IMG/VR virus record: IMGVR_UViG_3300010883_000015
Location: 16,696-80,695 of that record
DNA length: 64,000 nucleotides
Strand: one strand, 5' to 3'
From: a virus
The position numbers and the translations under genes are program-made. This document shows, one piece after another, positions 7,990 through 18,382 of the stretch. The notes under the pieces were generated by a model. The model searched no databases. It saw nothing but the letters and a program-made list of their open reading frames with translations, and was not told the origin of the DNA. The first letter of the stretch is position 1, and each line of letters begins with the position of its first letter.

Positions 7990-10900
7990 ATGGCAGAACG
8001 CACATGGAAAGAACAAGTAATTGTTCAGATTATGGGAAAAGATGCAGGTTATAACAAACTTGTATCTGATGCAACCAGAAGAACAGATCGATTTGGTAAG
8101 TCTCTTGAAATACTCAGTACACGGGTAACCAATCAATTTACAAAAGGATTGGCGAACATGGCAACTGCCGTGTCTGCTTTTTCTAAAGATATGGTTGTGG
8201 CTGGAGCAAATTTTGAGCAAGCGATAACTACACTTAGCGCAATAAAACCGTCAACAAGTAGTTCGGCCTTAGCAGGCCTTTCTGATGAGGCAAGAAAGTT
8301 AGGTGCCACGACTGCATATACTGCTACTGAGGCAGCAGAGGGTATGCAACAATTGGCTCGTGCGGGATTTGAAGCAAATCAAGTTCTAGCAATGACTGGC
8401 CCTGCATTATATTTCGCAGGAGCGAATGCAATAACAATGGATATGTCAACGAAATTGTTGGCATCCTCTTTAAAGCAGTTTAATCTTGTTGCTTCTGATT
8501 CCAATAATGTTCTGGATGTTTTTACTGTTGCAACACAGAATTCATTGTTTGATGTAGAATCCTTAGCGGTAGCTATGCGATATGGTGGTTCAGTTGGTGC
8601 TTCTCTTGGTAGGTCCCTTGAAGAAACTGTTGCGGTTATGTCGTCATTTAGAGATTTGGGCCTTGAAGGTTCGATGGTGGGTACTCGCTTTAGGCAAGCG
8701 ATGCTTTCATTAATTAATCCTACCGCAGGTGCTAAAAAGATAATAAAAGATTTAGGATTAACCTTAGAAGATGTCAACCCTTCTATTGTTGGCGCAACTG
8801 AGGCAATCAGAAATCTTGGAAAGGCGGGAGCCACAAGCCCAGATGCACTAGCGCCTATTGTTTCTAAAAGGGCAGCAGGTAGTGTTTCAAAACTAGCAAA
8901 AGATTTGGCAGAAGCATTAAGCATTGATGAATTAGAAATGTACTTTTCAAAATTAGGAAAAGATTTATCACTTCAAACTGTTGAAGATATTGCAAACGCA
9001 GAAAAGCAAATAGGGAAATCTCTTCACCAAATAGATCTAATGCAGATGAAGTTTCAGAGATCTGCTGGGATAACTGCGCGAACCTATGAGACAATGATCT
9101 CAACGGTAGAAGGTCAGTATAAGATATTGACCTCTGCTATTCAAGAATTGCAAATTACAACATTTAAAGCCTTTAATACAGATGTTTTCAGGGGAACAAA
9201 AAAAGAAATAGAAGAAATTGGAAAAACATTTAGCGGTACAATACCTGAAATTAATAGTTTTTCTTCTATACTTGAAGATTTAAAGAAAGTTGTTGATGAC
9301 GTAACAACCGTTATTTCTTTTCAGGGTATTGAAACAACATTATTCTTCACTGAAATGACCGATAAGATCAAAGAATTAGTTGATACATTTGGAACCACGG
9401 AAAGTATAACTATTCATTTTATAGAAATGAGTAAAGCAATTGTCTCTGCTTCTCTAAATGTTGCTTTATTTTTAAATAATTTCAGATTTTTAATTGATCT
9501 AGCACAGACATTTGTTGCTATAAAACTTGGGTTTATGTTTAAGAATATTGCCGAGTATATGCTAAGAAGTGCTGGAGCGATGACCGTGACTGCTGGTGCC
9601 ATGGTAAACCTTACAGGGGTGCAGGGTGCACTAAATGTAGCTTCTAAGGGTGATATAGCAATAAAGAATATACAGCGAACCCTAATGATCCAAATGCTGG
9701 AATTGATGATCGTTCAGACCCAAGCATTTGTTGCGTTAACAGCAGGGCAAAGTAGGGCAACAGTAGCAACTAAAACAAATACCGCAGCATTAACTACGCA
9801 AATCATGGCAATGAAGGCTAGTGTTGGTCTTTTAAAAAAGCAGATAATAAGCGCAGGAGCAGCAAGTGCCACTATACCGGTCGCGACTGTATCGATGGGG
9901 CTTCTAGGTAGGGCGACACTGAAAGCAGCCGGGTTCTTTCGTGCGCTTGCGGGTGCTTTATCAGGCCCAATAGGACTTCTTTTTATATTTGCACCCTTAT
10001 TAATGGATATATTTTCAGGCTGGAGCGACATTGCAGATGAAGTAGAGGCTACCACCTCAAAAGTTAATTCATTACGCCTATCACAAGAGGCATATAATAA
10101 ATCATTAGCTACCTCTGCTGGCGGGGATAAAGTTGATCAACAAGATGGGATAAATGCATTAAAGCAACAATTAAGAGATAGAGAAGAATATACCTCAGTT
10201 ATTAGAAATGAACTAAATTTAGTAAAAGATCTTACTGATAAAAAACGACAAGAACTTCTATTAGAGGGAAAATTATTTAAAGTTCAATATGGTAAGGAAA
10301 ATATTTTATTATCGGCTAATGCTGCTCAGGCATTAAGGAATACTTATTTAGAAAAAGAGCATGGGATTCTGGCTCAACAAGAAAAAATTGCTGAAAGTAT
10401 GACCGCTAATGCAGATGCTTTAAATAAAAAAGTTAAAGATGGAGCATCAGGATTCACATCATTAATATTACACCAAAAAGAACTTAATAAAGAGTCTGGA
10501 TGGTTTGGGAATTCATGGAAATTAAGCCTAACTGATTTAAATGATTTTAATAATATATTAAAAGAAACATCAGCATCCATGGGTTCAGTGCTTGTTGCAG
10601 GAGAAAAGCATAGCAACTTAATGTCGGCTATTGCTAGCAAAGGTTTAAATGTTTATAGTGCTAGTGATTATTCTGAGATAGTAAAATTATCTACTGAAGT
10701 TTATGAAACACTTGAGTCTCAAGCTAAAGCCACATCTAATCAAGCCAATGTAATGGGGAACGCCCTTACTGATGCAATAGATAGAGTTACAAATGCTGGA
10801 CAGAAAAGAATAGAGTCGAATAAACGTATAGGGAAAAGCAACAATGATCTAAATAAAGCAATTGAATCAAGGTTAAAGTTAGAAGAAAAGCTTAGGAAAG

Positions 10901-13900
10901 CCCTAGAAAAAGCAAAAGCAGTAAGAACACAAGAAACACTTGCTATTGAATATAAATATAGAATTAAAGAACTTCAAAAAGTTTATGAAAAAGAATTAGC
11001 ACTTCTTAAAAATAATTTAGAGAAAAAGAGGGCGCTTGAAGCACGTTATGCAAACTCTGTAAGGATGGTTCAGGATACTTATGAACAGAAATACTTGGCT
11101 GGTCATGACAAGATGCGAGAGCGGATTCTACAAGATATTGAAGAGAGTTCAAAAAGTGAAATAGGGCTTTTAAAGTCAAGTCATAAGGAAGAAATCGACG
11201 AAATAAAAGATAAATTTAAAGATGAAGAAAACCTGATAAAACAACAATTAGGCATTAGAGATGATAACTCAGCATTGTCTGCTGATATCATAAATAAACA
11301 TTTAGATAATGAATATGACATAACAATAGAGTCTTTTGATAAAAAAGCCAAGGCTCAGTACAGTGCAAATAGTGAATATGTAAAGAATAGTATAGGTGAT
11401 AATGCCTCACAAGAGAAAAGACTAGAATTATATGAATCAGATTTAGCTAAAATTACAGAAGAAGCAAACACAAAGAGGGAGGCCCAGAAAGACAAATCAC
11501 TCAATAGATTGGCTACTTTAACTACTAACCATCAATCGCTGCTGGTCTTAGCCGAGAAGAAGAACAGCGCAGAAGTTTTAAAGGCTACTGGCGAGTTGCA
11601 AGATGAATTATTTAAGAATGATATCGAGAGCATGGAGTCAAGGCTAGGTGTGTCTCTTCCTGTTTTAAATTTAATAGTTGAAGAAGAAGCATATAAAAAA
11701 TATCTTAAAAAATTAGAAGATAGTGGTGATATCTCTGCGAATAGAAGGGGACAATTAGAGCAACTATATACACAAAAAATATTAAATCTCAGGAAAAGTG
11801 TTCTTGACCAATCTCTAGGTTTTGATTCTAATTATCTGAAATCTCACAAAGAAGATATTGCAACTCTTCTCAATGAAGAAAACGCAATGTTTAATAATTC
11901 GCTAAATCTTACTGAGGATTTATCGAACAATAGATTACTGAAAATGCTTGGCTATTCTAAGGAAGAAATAAAATTACTTGTTTCTAGAACGCAGATAGCA
12001 AAGACCATATCAATAGAAGAATTAAAAATAAAGAAAGAGACTGCGCTAAAGCTTCTTGCATTAGATAAATGGTACAACGGAGAAGCACAAGCAGTAGCTC
12101 GTCAGGCTGAGGTAGATAAAAGAGAAGAAGTTAAAGCTAATATGACTACTCTTTATGAGTCCAGAAGACGTGCAATTGCAGAAGGAGAAAAGGAAGAAAT
12201 AGAGGAACTTTCAAAATATAACGATGAGAAGATTTTAGAAAATAAGAGATATTTTAAAATATTAAGCAATATATTCTCACAAACACTTCTAGCAACCCGG
12301 TCTTCTTTAAATAAAATAGCAAAAATAGTCGGTGGTGCAACTATTGCATTAGGCGCTCTGTTTTCATTACTATCAGGAGAAAAAAATTCATCTTCAGTGA
12401 AGGAATTTAAAAAATATTTAGCTGGAATAACTAGGTCATTTAGTGCTTTCGGAGCAAGACTAGAGAAAACAGGGTCAGAAACAAAAGATTTCTTCAAGGG
12501 ATTAGGTGACGGAGTAAAAGGTGTTAGCAAAAGTGGAGTTACAAATATAACTACTTTGTTTGCTGGAATAATATCATTATTTAAAGAAGGAGGATTAAAA
12601 AAGGGGTTTTCTTCATTATCAAAAGGATTAGGAGACTTGGGGAAATCCACTAAGGAAAAGGGATCAAAAGGAGACCTGCTTAAGGGATTGGTCGGTGGAG
12701 TAAATAAAGCCAGTAAGGCGCTAGGAAATGTAGAATTAACTACAGGTGGTGGGCTTGCAGGAATGGCTAGCAATACAAAAGCAATATCAGGTGCGCTTTC
12801 TGCAATTGGTGGAAAGTTGGGTGCTATCTTGGGTGGAGTTGCTTCTACACTAGGATATGCAGCTATTGGTGTGGTTGTATTAGGCAAGGCATTAGGCAAA
12901 ATATTAGGAGTTGTTGGAAAGGCAATTTCAAAAATAGTAGAGTTGAGCAAGCAAGCCTTTGATTATATAACTGGTGGATTTAATCTAAATGTTTTCACTG
13001 CAATATCAAATATTACTAGTGATATTATATCACAGCAGACCGCTGCTATTGATAAAGCGAAATCAGACTTAGAGTCCTTGGAACAGCAATTATTGGCGAG
13101 GAAAATAACTAAAGAAGAATATGACGAAGCAAGAGCAGGTGGAATCGGATCGGTAGATGAAGTTGATATTCAGGGTGAAACAGAAACTGCGGTAAATGAA
13201 CTTTTTAAACAAGCAGAAATGTTTATGGGTGTGATACTTCAAGTTGCTCCAAGAGTAATGGAGATGTTTGCGGAAAAACTTCCTGCTTTATTTACTATGT
13301 TTAAAAATGCTGCAATAAGTCTTTTAGGCACAATCGAAGCCTACATGCCTAATTTAGTTATAAGTTTTGTTGATTCTATATTCAGAATTGCTCCTTCTAT
13401 TTTATCTGTACTGCAAGAAGTCCTTCCATCTATACTTACATTTGCTACCAATTTAATTGTTAAAGAATTACCTGCTCTTGCAAATATGTTTTACAGCATA
13501 CTCTTAACTTTTGGCGATATTATAATATCTTCTTTGCCGGATATTGTAACTGCAATAATAAAGCTTGTTCCTACTGTGACTTCGATAATACAAAATATGT
13601 TAAAAATATTTGGTGTTGTTGTAAAGGAAGTAATTAAAAATGCTGATGAAATAACTAAAGTGATTACCGATGCGATTGGGCCAATTCTTGCGACACTTGC
13701 AGATCAATTGTTTCCATTACTAGCTAGTCTTCTAAGTGTTTTAGTAAAATGGGCATTATCCTCTGCTACCAATTTGACTAAATTTGCTATCGATCTGATT
13801 GTTGGGTTTATGAACGCCCTGCCTGATATAATCACCAAAGTAATTGATTTACTACCACTAATAATTGAAGAATTAATATTAAGCATTGGGGATATAATAA

Positions 13901-14622
13901 TTGCAATAGTTATGGCAATTCCTCAAATAATACATGCTATTATTATTTTAATACCAACATTGATCGCTAGTATTATAAAATTAATTCCTGATATTATTGG
14001 CGCTCTTGTAAGTAGTATAGGTATTGTCGGTAAGACAATGTTTGATTCATTCACATCAGGTATCTGGGATATGTTTACTGATATTGGCAAACAATTCGGT
14101 GAAGCATTTAAAGACACCTTGTTTAAAAATGATTGGCTTTCTGGGCTTAGGGACACAAACAATTCAGACGATGATGGGTCTTCTGTCGGGGGTGCAATCA
14201 AGGACTGGTTTGGAAGACAAAAAGATAGATTTGAGGGTAATGCCTCCGTATCGCTGAATGAGTATAATGATACTCCATATGCACTAAGGGCTGGACTAGA
14301 TGGTTTTGCTGCAAAATTTGCTGCTGGTGATTATATTGTCGCTGCTCAAAATCCTGCTGGATTATTACAGCAAGCATTAGATAATTTCATTAATACTACA
14401 AGTTCAAGAGGCTCATTTTCAGGGATGGAGTCAATGGGCAATTCAGGTGGCGCAATGCCCCCAATCGATATAGCTGTTATAGCCGAAGGAAGGCTGTTAG
14501 ATGCCGTTCAGATTACAGCCCTTGATCGAGGTCACGCCCCAAGAATGGAGCGTAAATTACGCAGAGCTAGCGGGGTCAATGTAGGCTTCGATAGAGGCCG
14601 ATTCAATAACTTTGGGAGATAG
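7990..14622 (+). CDS. Tape measure protein, TP901 family, 2210 aa
   Basis: The N-terminal 330 residues show the TP901 core: FEQAITTLSAI near 76, then a stretch beginning DEARKLGATTAYTATEAAEG, then segments rich in Ala, Gly and Met. A long charged coiled-coil region spans about 790-1450. Hydrophobic and Gly-rich segments follow at about 1440-1650 and 1700-2030, typical of the part thought to enter the cell envelope. The protein sets tail length and helps DNA entry. At the usual 0.15 nm per residue the tail would be roughly 330 nm, an inference. It is the largest gene in the window. Confidence 0.92.
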   Translation: MAERTWKEQVIVQIMGKDAGYNKLVSDATRRTDRFGKSLEILSTRVTNQFTKGLANMATAVSAFSKDMVVAGANFEQAITTLSAIKPSTSSSALAGLSDEARKLGATTAYTATEAAEGMQQLARAGFEANQVLAMTGPALYFAGANAITMDMSTKLLASSLKQFNLVASDSNNVLDVFTVATQNSLFDVESLAVAMRYGGSVGASLGRSLEETVAVMSSFRDLGLEGSMVGTRFRQAMLSLINPTAGAKKIIKDLGLTLEDVNPSIVGATEAIRNLGKAGATSPDALAPIVSKRAAGSVSKLAKDLAEALSIDELEMYFSKLGKDLSLQTVEDIANAEKQIGKSLHQIDLMQMKFQRSAGITARTYETMISTVEGQYKILTSAIQELQITTFKAFNTDVFRGTKKEIEEIGKTFSGTIPEINSFSSILEDLKKVVDDVTTVISFQGIETTLFFTEMTDKIKELVDTFGTTESITIHFIEMSKAIVSASLNVALFLNNFRFLIDLAQTFVAIKLGFMFKNIAEYMLRSAGAMTVTAGAMVNLTGVQGALNVASKGDIAIKNIQRTLMIQMLELMIVQTQAFVALTAGQSRATVATKTNTAALTTQIMAMKASVGLLKKQIISAGAASATIPVATVSMGLLGRATLKAAGFFRALAGALSGPIGLLFIFAPLLMDIFSGWSDIADEVEATTSKVNSLRLSQEAYNKSLATSAGGDKVDQQDGINALKQQLRDREEYTSVIRNELNLVKDLTDKKRQELLLEGKLFKVQYGKENILLSANAAQALRNTYLEKEHGILAQQEKIAESMTANADALNKKVKDGASGFTSLILHQKELNKESGWFGNSWKLSLTDLNDFNNILKETSASMGSVLVAGEKHSNLMSAIASKGLNVYSASDYSEIVKLSTEVYETLESQAKATSNQANVMGNALTDAIDRVTNAGQKRIESNKRIGKSNNDLNKAIESRLKLEEKLRKALEKAKAVRTQETLAIEYKYRIKELQKVYEKELALLKNNLEKKRALEARYANSVRMVQDTYEQKYLAGHDKMRERILQDIEESSKSEIGLLKSSHKEEIDEIKDKFKDEENLIKQQLGIRDDNSALSADIINKHLDNEYDITIESFDKKAKAQYSANSEYVKNSIGDNASQEKRLELYESDLAKITEEANTKREAQKDKSLNRLATLTTNHQSLLVLAEKKNSAEVLKATGELQDELFKNDIESMESRLGVSLPVLNLIVEEEAYKKYLKKLEDSGDISANRRGQLEQLYTQKILNLRKSVLDQSLGFDSNYLKSHKEDIATLLNEENAMFNNSLNLTEDLSNNRLLKMLGYSKEEIKLLVSRTQIAKTISIEELKIKKETALKLLALDKWYNGEAQAVARQAEVDKREEVKANMTTLYESRRRAIAEGEKEEIEELSKYNDEKILENKRYFKILSNIFSQTLLATRSSLNKIAKIVGGATIALGALFSLLSGEKNSSSVKEFKKYLAGITRSFSAFGARLEKTGSETKDFFKGLGDGVKGVSKSGVTNITTLFAGIISLFKEGGLKKGFSSLSKGLGDLGKSTKEKGSKGDLLKGLVGGVNKASKALGNVELTTGGGLAGMASNTKAISGALSAIGGKLGAILGGVASTLGYAAIGVVVLGKALGKILGVVGKAISKIVELSKQAFDYITGGFNLNVFTAISNITSDIISQQTAAIDKAKSDLESLEQQLLARKITKEEYDEARAGGIGSVDEVDIQGETETAVNELFKQAEMFMGVILQVAPRVMEMFAEKLPALFTMFKNAAISLLGTIEAYMPNLVISFVDSIFRIAPSILSVLQEVLPSILTFATNLIVKELPALANMFYSILLTFGDIIISSLPDIVTAIIKLVPTVTSIIQNMLKIFGVVVKEVIKNADEITKVITDAIGPILATLADQLFPLLASLLSVLVKWALSSATNLTKFAIDLIVGFMNALPDIITKVIDLLPLIIEELILSIGDIIIAIVMAIPQIIHAIIILIPTLIASIIKLIPDIIGALVSSIGIVGKTMFDSFTSGIWDMFTDIGKQFGEAFKDTLFKNDWLSGLRDTNNSDDDGSSVGGAIKDWFGRQKDRFEGNASVSLNEYNDTPYALRAGLDGFAAKFAAGDYIVAAQNPAGLLQQALDNFINTTSSRGSFSGMESMGNSGGAMPPIDIAVIAEGRLLDAVQITALDRGHAPRMERKLRRASGVNVGFDRGRFNNFGR

Positions 14623-14624
14623 AA

Positions 14625-17600
14625 ATGCCAAAAGCACCATCGCAATTTATGATTATCAATGATAATTCATTCGTAAACGCCTTATTAACATCAACCAATA
14701 GTTATAATGAATTAAGGTTGGATGTTGCAAATGCTGAAAGTACTAATTCAGGTGAGTTATCATTATTTTGCACAGGATTTAATCTGGGTGCTTTAACTAG
14801 TGATCCTACTAGTTATGAATTTAGAGTTCAAAATAGTGGGTCCTTAGATTCTGCTACATGGATATGGTCTAAATCACCATCTTCCGCTGCATCTTCTTGG
14901 TACGGAGAGCCAGATCTTCGCTATCCAAATGTAGTTGACAATGCAAACGTTAAGACTATTGCTTATGGTGCGACAGGTGTGTATTCTAGCAAAGAAAATG
15001 CAATATTATTATATTATGGATCTTCAACATCAAATAGTATAAATGTAAGAAAAAAAGCATTAGGTGAGGAATCGAGAGAAGGTTATTGGGGCACCAGCAC
15101 AATTGATATAGCTGCTATTGCAGGGTATGGGATTGATCATTCTAATGATCAAAGTATAACACTAGATGTTTGTGAGCTACCTAATGGGACGCTACTAATG
15201 CTTGTCGGATATAACGATGATTTATTCATATACGATAGTCTTGATGGTTCAACATGGAGTCTTTATGCAAATGAAATTGCTTCAAGGTTTGCAGGAATTA
15301 AGAGACAATTCCTTGATTGCAAAATAGAAACTAGCGGAAGTTATGTCAGAATTATTGGCACATATCCTAACACTATATCTACTGGTGTTCAAACATATAA
15401 TACTACTTACCCTTTGTTCTCCATGGTTTCATCAGATAGTGGCGCAACATGGAAAGACGTAACAACTAGTGACTTTCAATGTATTGAGATTTCAACTTCA
15501 GGAGCAGATAGATTTTCATTTGATATAGCAAAATATGATAACAATGGAACCTTCATAATTGTTGGGATGACTAATTTTCGTGCAAATAAAATATATGATA
15601 CGTTTATAGGTAGTGGAAATTTAGCATTACAATCAACATTGGAGTCCCCACATGCCACCTTAGATCCATCGGGCGTATACATTACAGATTATGGAGATTG
15701 GATCGTATGCGTTCAGGTCGGTGCCATATCTAGACAAGATTTATTTCAAGATGCTCAATTTATAAGTAGTACGAGTGTAAATAATAACCCGGCCTTACCG
15801 ACCCTTACTGTAATAGGTAGTAAAATAACAATGTATGAATTCATTTTTCAATACATTGATAAAACAGAAAATCCTTTGACTGCAAAATGGAAAAGTCTAA
15901 ATGATTCTTATGCTATTTCAGGATATTATGGATCTATGCGATATGTCCCATCTAGGGGTGCTATATTTGATACAGGGAAAGGGTTATCTTTCTTTTCTGC
16001 GCTTAGGGACATTGAAGAACCTTTGCAATTTGGATATGTTAAAGGAGCATCATATAGAGAGTTTTCTGGATGGGGAACTAGGCCAGTAAGAGATTACAAT
16101 ATTGATAATTTCGCAAGCGAATTAGATGCTACTGCCAATATGTCTGTTGAAATAACAAACCCTCATCAGCCCTCAGGTCGGTTTATGAGGCCTCAGTGGG
16201 ATGTTGGGGGTGGATGCCCCGACCAAGGAAGCAATGGTGGTATATATACTCCGTGGGAAAGAATAAGGTCATCTGGTGCCAGATCAAATATAGACTGGAA
16301 ATTTGGTCGAAGTATGGAGATTTATGATTGGGCTGGATCTTCATTGACTCAACAAAATTATTTTAGATTTATTGATCCAAACTTTTATGACCTACAGAGA
16401 ACATTTAGCATTCAATCCATTGCCGATGATCATTATAGTGGGGTTACTGGTGTCACTAATTTCTATGGATATAGTGATTATATAAAAGCAAGCGGTGAAA
16501 CTCCTTACGCAGCATCATTTAATGCACAAAAAAGCACACCCTTAAGGAATTGGGTTTTCTTACCACAAATAGATACTTCATCAAATATTACATCTAATTC
16601 ACAAACAAGCAATTCATACCCTCATGGCTCTTGTGTTGTATGGACAGCCAAATTCGACGATGGGACTACAGCATTTGACGGAACCCAAGACTTTATGGTT
16701 GTTGGGTTAAGTTCTTATAATATATTAACTAGATCATCAGGAGCCACAGATAAGTATGCGGTTAATTGCGTGGTTCGGCATTCTGAATATAAAGCAGTTG
16801 TTTATGATAAAATTTCTAATGTTGCGTTGGCAACAATAACACCTGATGCCTCTATTTATGGGGCAAATCCCTTTAGAGATGAATTTTGGGAATTCAGATG
16901 GGCTTGGTATCCATTCAAAGGAGGTCAGGTAATATCCAATACAACAAGTAATTGGAAAGGAAAATGTGCTCTGATGTGTAGAAAGTTAGGGTCTGATGAT
17001 TGGCTTTCTACAAGCGTTTTAACGCCTAGTTATGATGACATATCTGCAATAACTTCTGCTGATATTAATTCTAGGCTTCTTAATCAAATGATTTATTTTG
17101 GTAATTATGAAGGTAATCCTTATCAAAAATCTAACTGGAAAAACTTAGGTGTTCATACAGGTAATGATCTTGGTACTTTTGCTTATATAAATGCAAGTAT
17201 TTCTCCAGTTGCTTCTTTACAGCCTATTGATGCAATACGAGGAAGAAAGCTAGGAGACTCCCCAATAACTTTTGATAGTAAAGTAGCAAGTAGTCAAACG
17301 TCTTTTGCTAAGGCTGTTTGGGGCGGGGCTGGTGGTGTTTATAATGATCGATATACTTGCAATATAAAATATGTTTATCCACCAACAAATATGAATCAAT
17401 TTTCGTCTCCAAGAATAAAATATAGAACAAAAAAGTCTTCTGCTCGGAATACAACAAAAACTGCAAATGTTGTATTTAAGAGTAAAAATAATGATGTTTT
17501 TTATCATGACTCTGTTTCCTTTATTAATACGAATTTGGCTAGTCTTCATGTTTCTTATTCCATGGATAATTCAACATATAGCGCAGGTAAAACAATTGAT

Positions 17601-18374
17601 TTTAAAAGAATAGGTGGTGGACTAATTACTGCAGCAACTAGCAATATTATTACAATTGATTTTCCTAATAATAATTTATTCCCAAGTGAAATATCAAGTA
17701 GCGATAAGAAGAAATTCTATCTTCAAATTGATATTGCAACAGCAGGCACAACTTATGATAAATATTTAATACAAAAAAGTTTTGGAAATAATACCTTTGT
17801 TCTTGATCAAGAAAATTCAAATATTACCTCAGTCCCTTCTGGGATGGTAGGTTCGACTGTAAGTATATATAATGACCGTGGATACGGGATTTATTCTGCT
17901 CCTGAATATGGCAAGTATATGAAAATAACAATTCCTGAATATAACAGAACGAATACAACTTATGGAGAAATCGGAAGCATTGTAGCAGGGGTTTCCTTTA
18001 ATTTCGATGTTCCTTTATCTTGGTCTTTTACAGATACAGAGAAAGCGAATCAGCAAACCTTTAGAAGTCGCTCAGGAATACAATGGTCTTATAATCAAGG
18101 GCCCAGTACAAGGGAATTATCATTAACAATGATTGGTGATGTTAGCCAGCAAAATAGAAGAACAATTAGAGAGCAAATTAAGTCTATAAGTCAATACGGT
18201 AAAAATAATTTAGTTTTCATAACAGAATCAGGAAGTAAGGATTCTGATATGATTTTTCATGGTAGATATGAAGATTCAACTCAATTAAAAAATGACGGAT
18301 GGTATTATGACGAAACAAATAAGTTGTGGAGACCCATAGGTAATATGGGGATAAAATTAACTGAAATTAATTAG
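14625..18374 (+). CDS. Minor tail protein with Asp-box propeller-like region, 1249 aa
   Basis: This gene follows the tape measure gene by 2 bases, the place of the distal tail protein. The N-terminal 400 residues contain Asp-box-like motifs (SLDGSTWSL, SSDSGATWKDV), which mark turns of sialidase-type beta-propellers. The C-terminal 100 residues (GIQWSYNQGPSTREL, then a beta-rich tail) look like a tail-attachment domain. It may combine a tail-tip ring function with glycan binding. Sialidase catalytic residues were not identified, so binding rather than cleavage is the safer guess. Confidence 0.65.
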   Translation: MPKAPSQFMIINDNSFVNALLTSTNSYNELRLDVANAESTNSGELSLFCTGFNLGALTSDPTSYEFRVQNSGSLDSATWIWSKSPSSAASSWYGEPDLRYPNVVDNANVKTIAYGATGVYSSKENAILLYYGSSTSNSINVRKKALGEESREGYWGTSTIDIAAIAGYGIDHSNDQSITLDVCELPNGTLLMLVGYNDDLFIYDSLDGSTWSLYANEIASRFAGIKRQFLDCKIETSGSYVRIIGTYPNTISTGVQTYNTTYPLFSMVSSDSGATWKDVTTSDFQCIEISTSGADRFSFDIAKYDNNGTFIIVGMTNFRANKIYDTFIGSGNLALQSTLESPHATLDPSGVYITDYGDWIVCVQVGAISRQDLFQDAQFISSTSVNNNPALPTLTVIGSKITMYEFIFQYIDKTENPLTAKWKSLNDSYAISGYYGSMRYVPSRGAIFDTGKGLSFFSALRDIEEPLQFGYVKGASYREFSGWGTRPVRDYNIDNFASELDATANMSVEITNPHQPSGRFMRPQWDVGGGCPDQGSNGGIYTPWERIRSSGARSNIDWKFGRSMEIYDWAGSSLTQQNYFRFIDPNFYDLQRTFSIQSIADDHYSGVTGVTNFYGYSDYIKASGETPYAASFNAQKSTPLRNWVFLPQIDTSSNITSNSQTSNSYPHGSCVVWTAKFDDGTTAFDGTQDFMVVGLSSYNILTRSSGATDKYAVNCVVRHSEYKAVVYDKISNVALATITPDASIYGANPFRDEFWEFRWAWYPFKGGQVISNTTSNWKGKCALMCRKLGSDDWLSTSVLTPSYDDISAITSADINSRLLNQMIYFGNYEGNPYQKSNWKNLGVHTGNDLGTFAYINASISPVASLQPIDAIRGRKLGDSPITFDSKVASSQTSFAKAVWGGAGGVYNDRYTCNIKYVYPPTNMNQFSSPRIKYRTKKSSARNTTKTANVVFKSKNNDVFYHDSVSFINTNLASLHVSYSMDNSTYSAGKTIDFKRIGGGLITAATSNIITIDFPNNNLFPSEISSSDKKKFYLQIDIATAGTTYDKYLIQKSFGNNTFVLDQENSNITSVPSGMVGSTVSIYNDRGYGIYSAPEYGKYMKITIPEYNRTNTTYGEIGSIVAGVSFNFDVPLSWSFTDTEKANQQTFRSRSGIQWSYNQGPSTRELSLTMIGDVSQQNRRTIREQIKSISQYGKNNLVFITESGSKDSDMIFHGRYEDSTQLKNDGWYYDETNKLWRPIGNMGIKLTEIN

Positions 18375-18382
18375 GTTTTATT

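Noticed and set aside
12153-12950. Long minus-strand frame of 265 residues inside the tape measure gene
   Set aside because: It is antisense to a clear gene, rich in Pro, Asn and Ser as expected for a shadow frame, and has no ribosome site.
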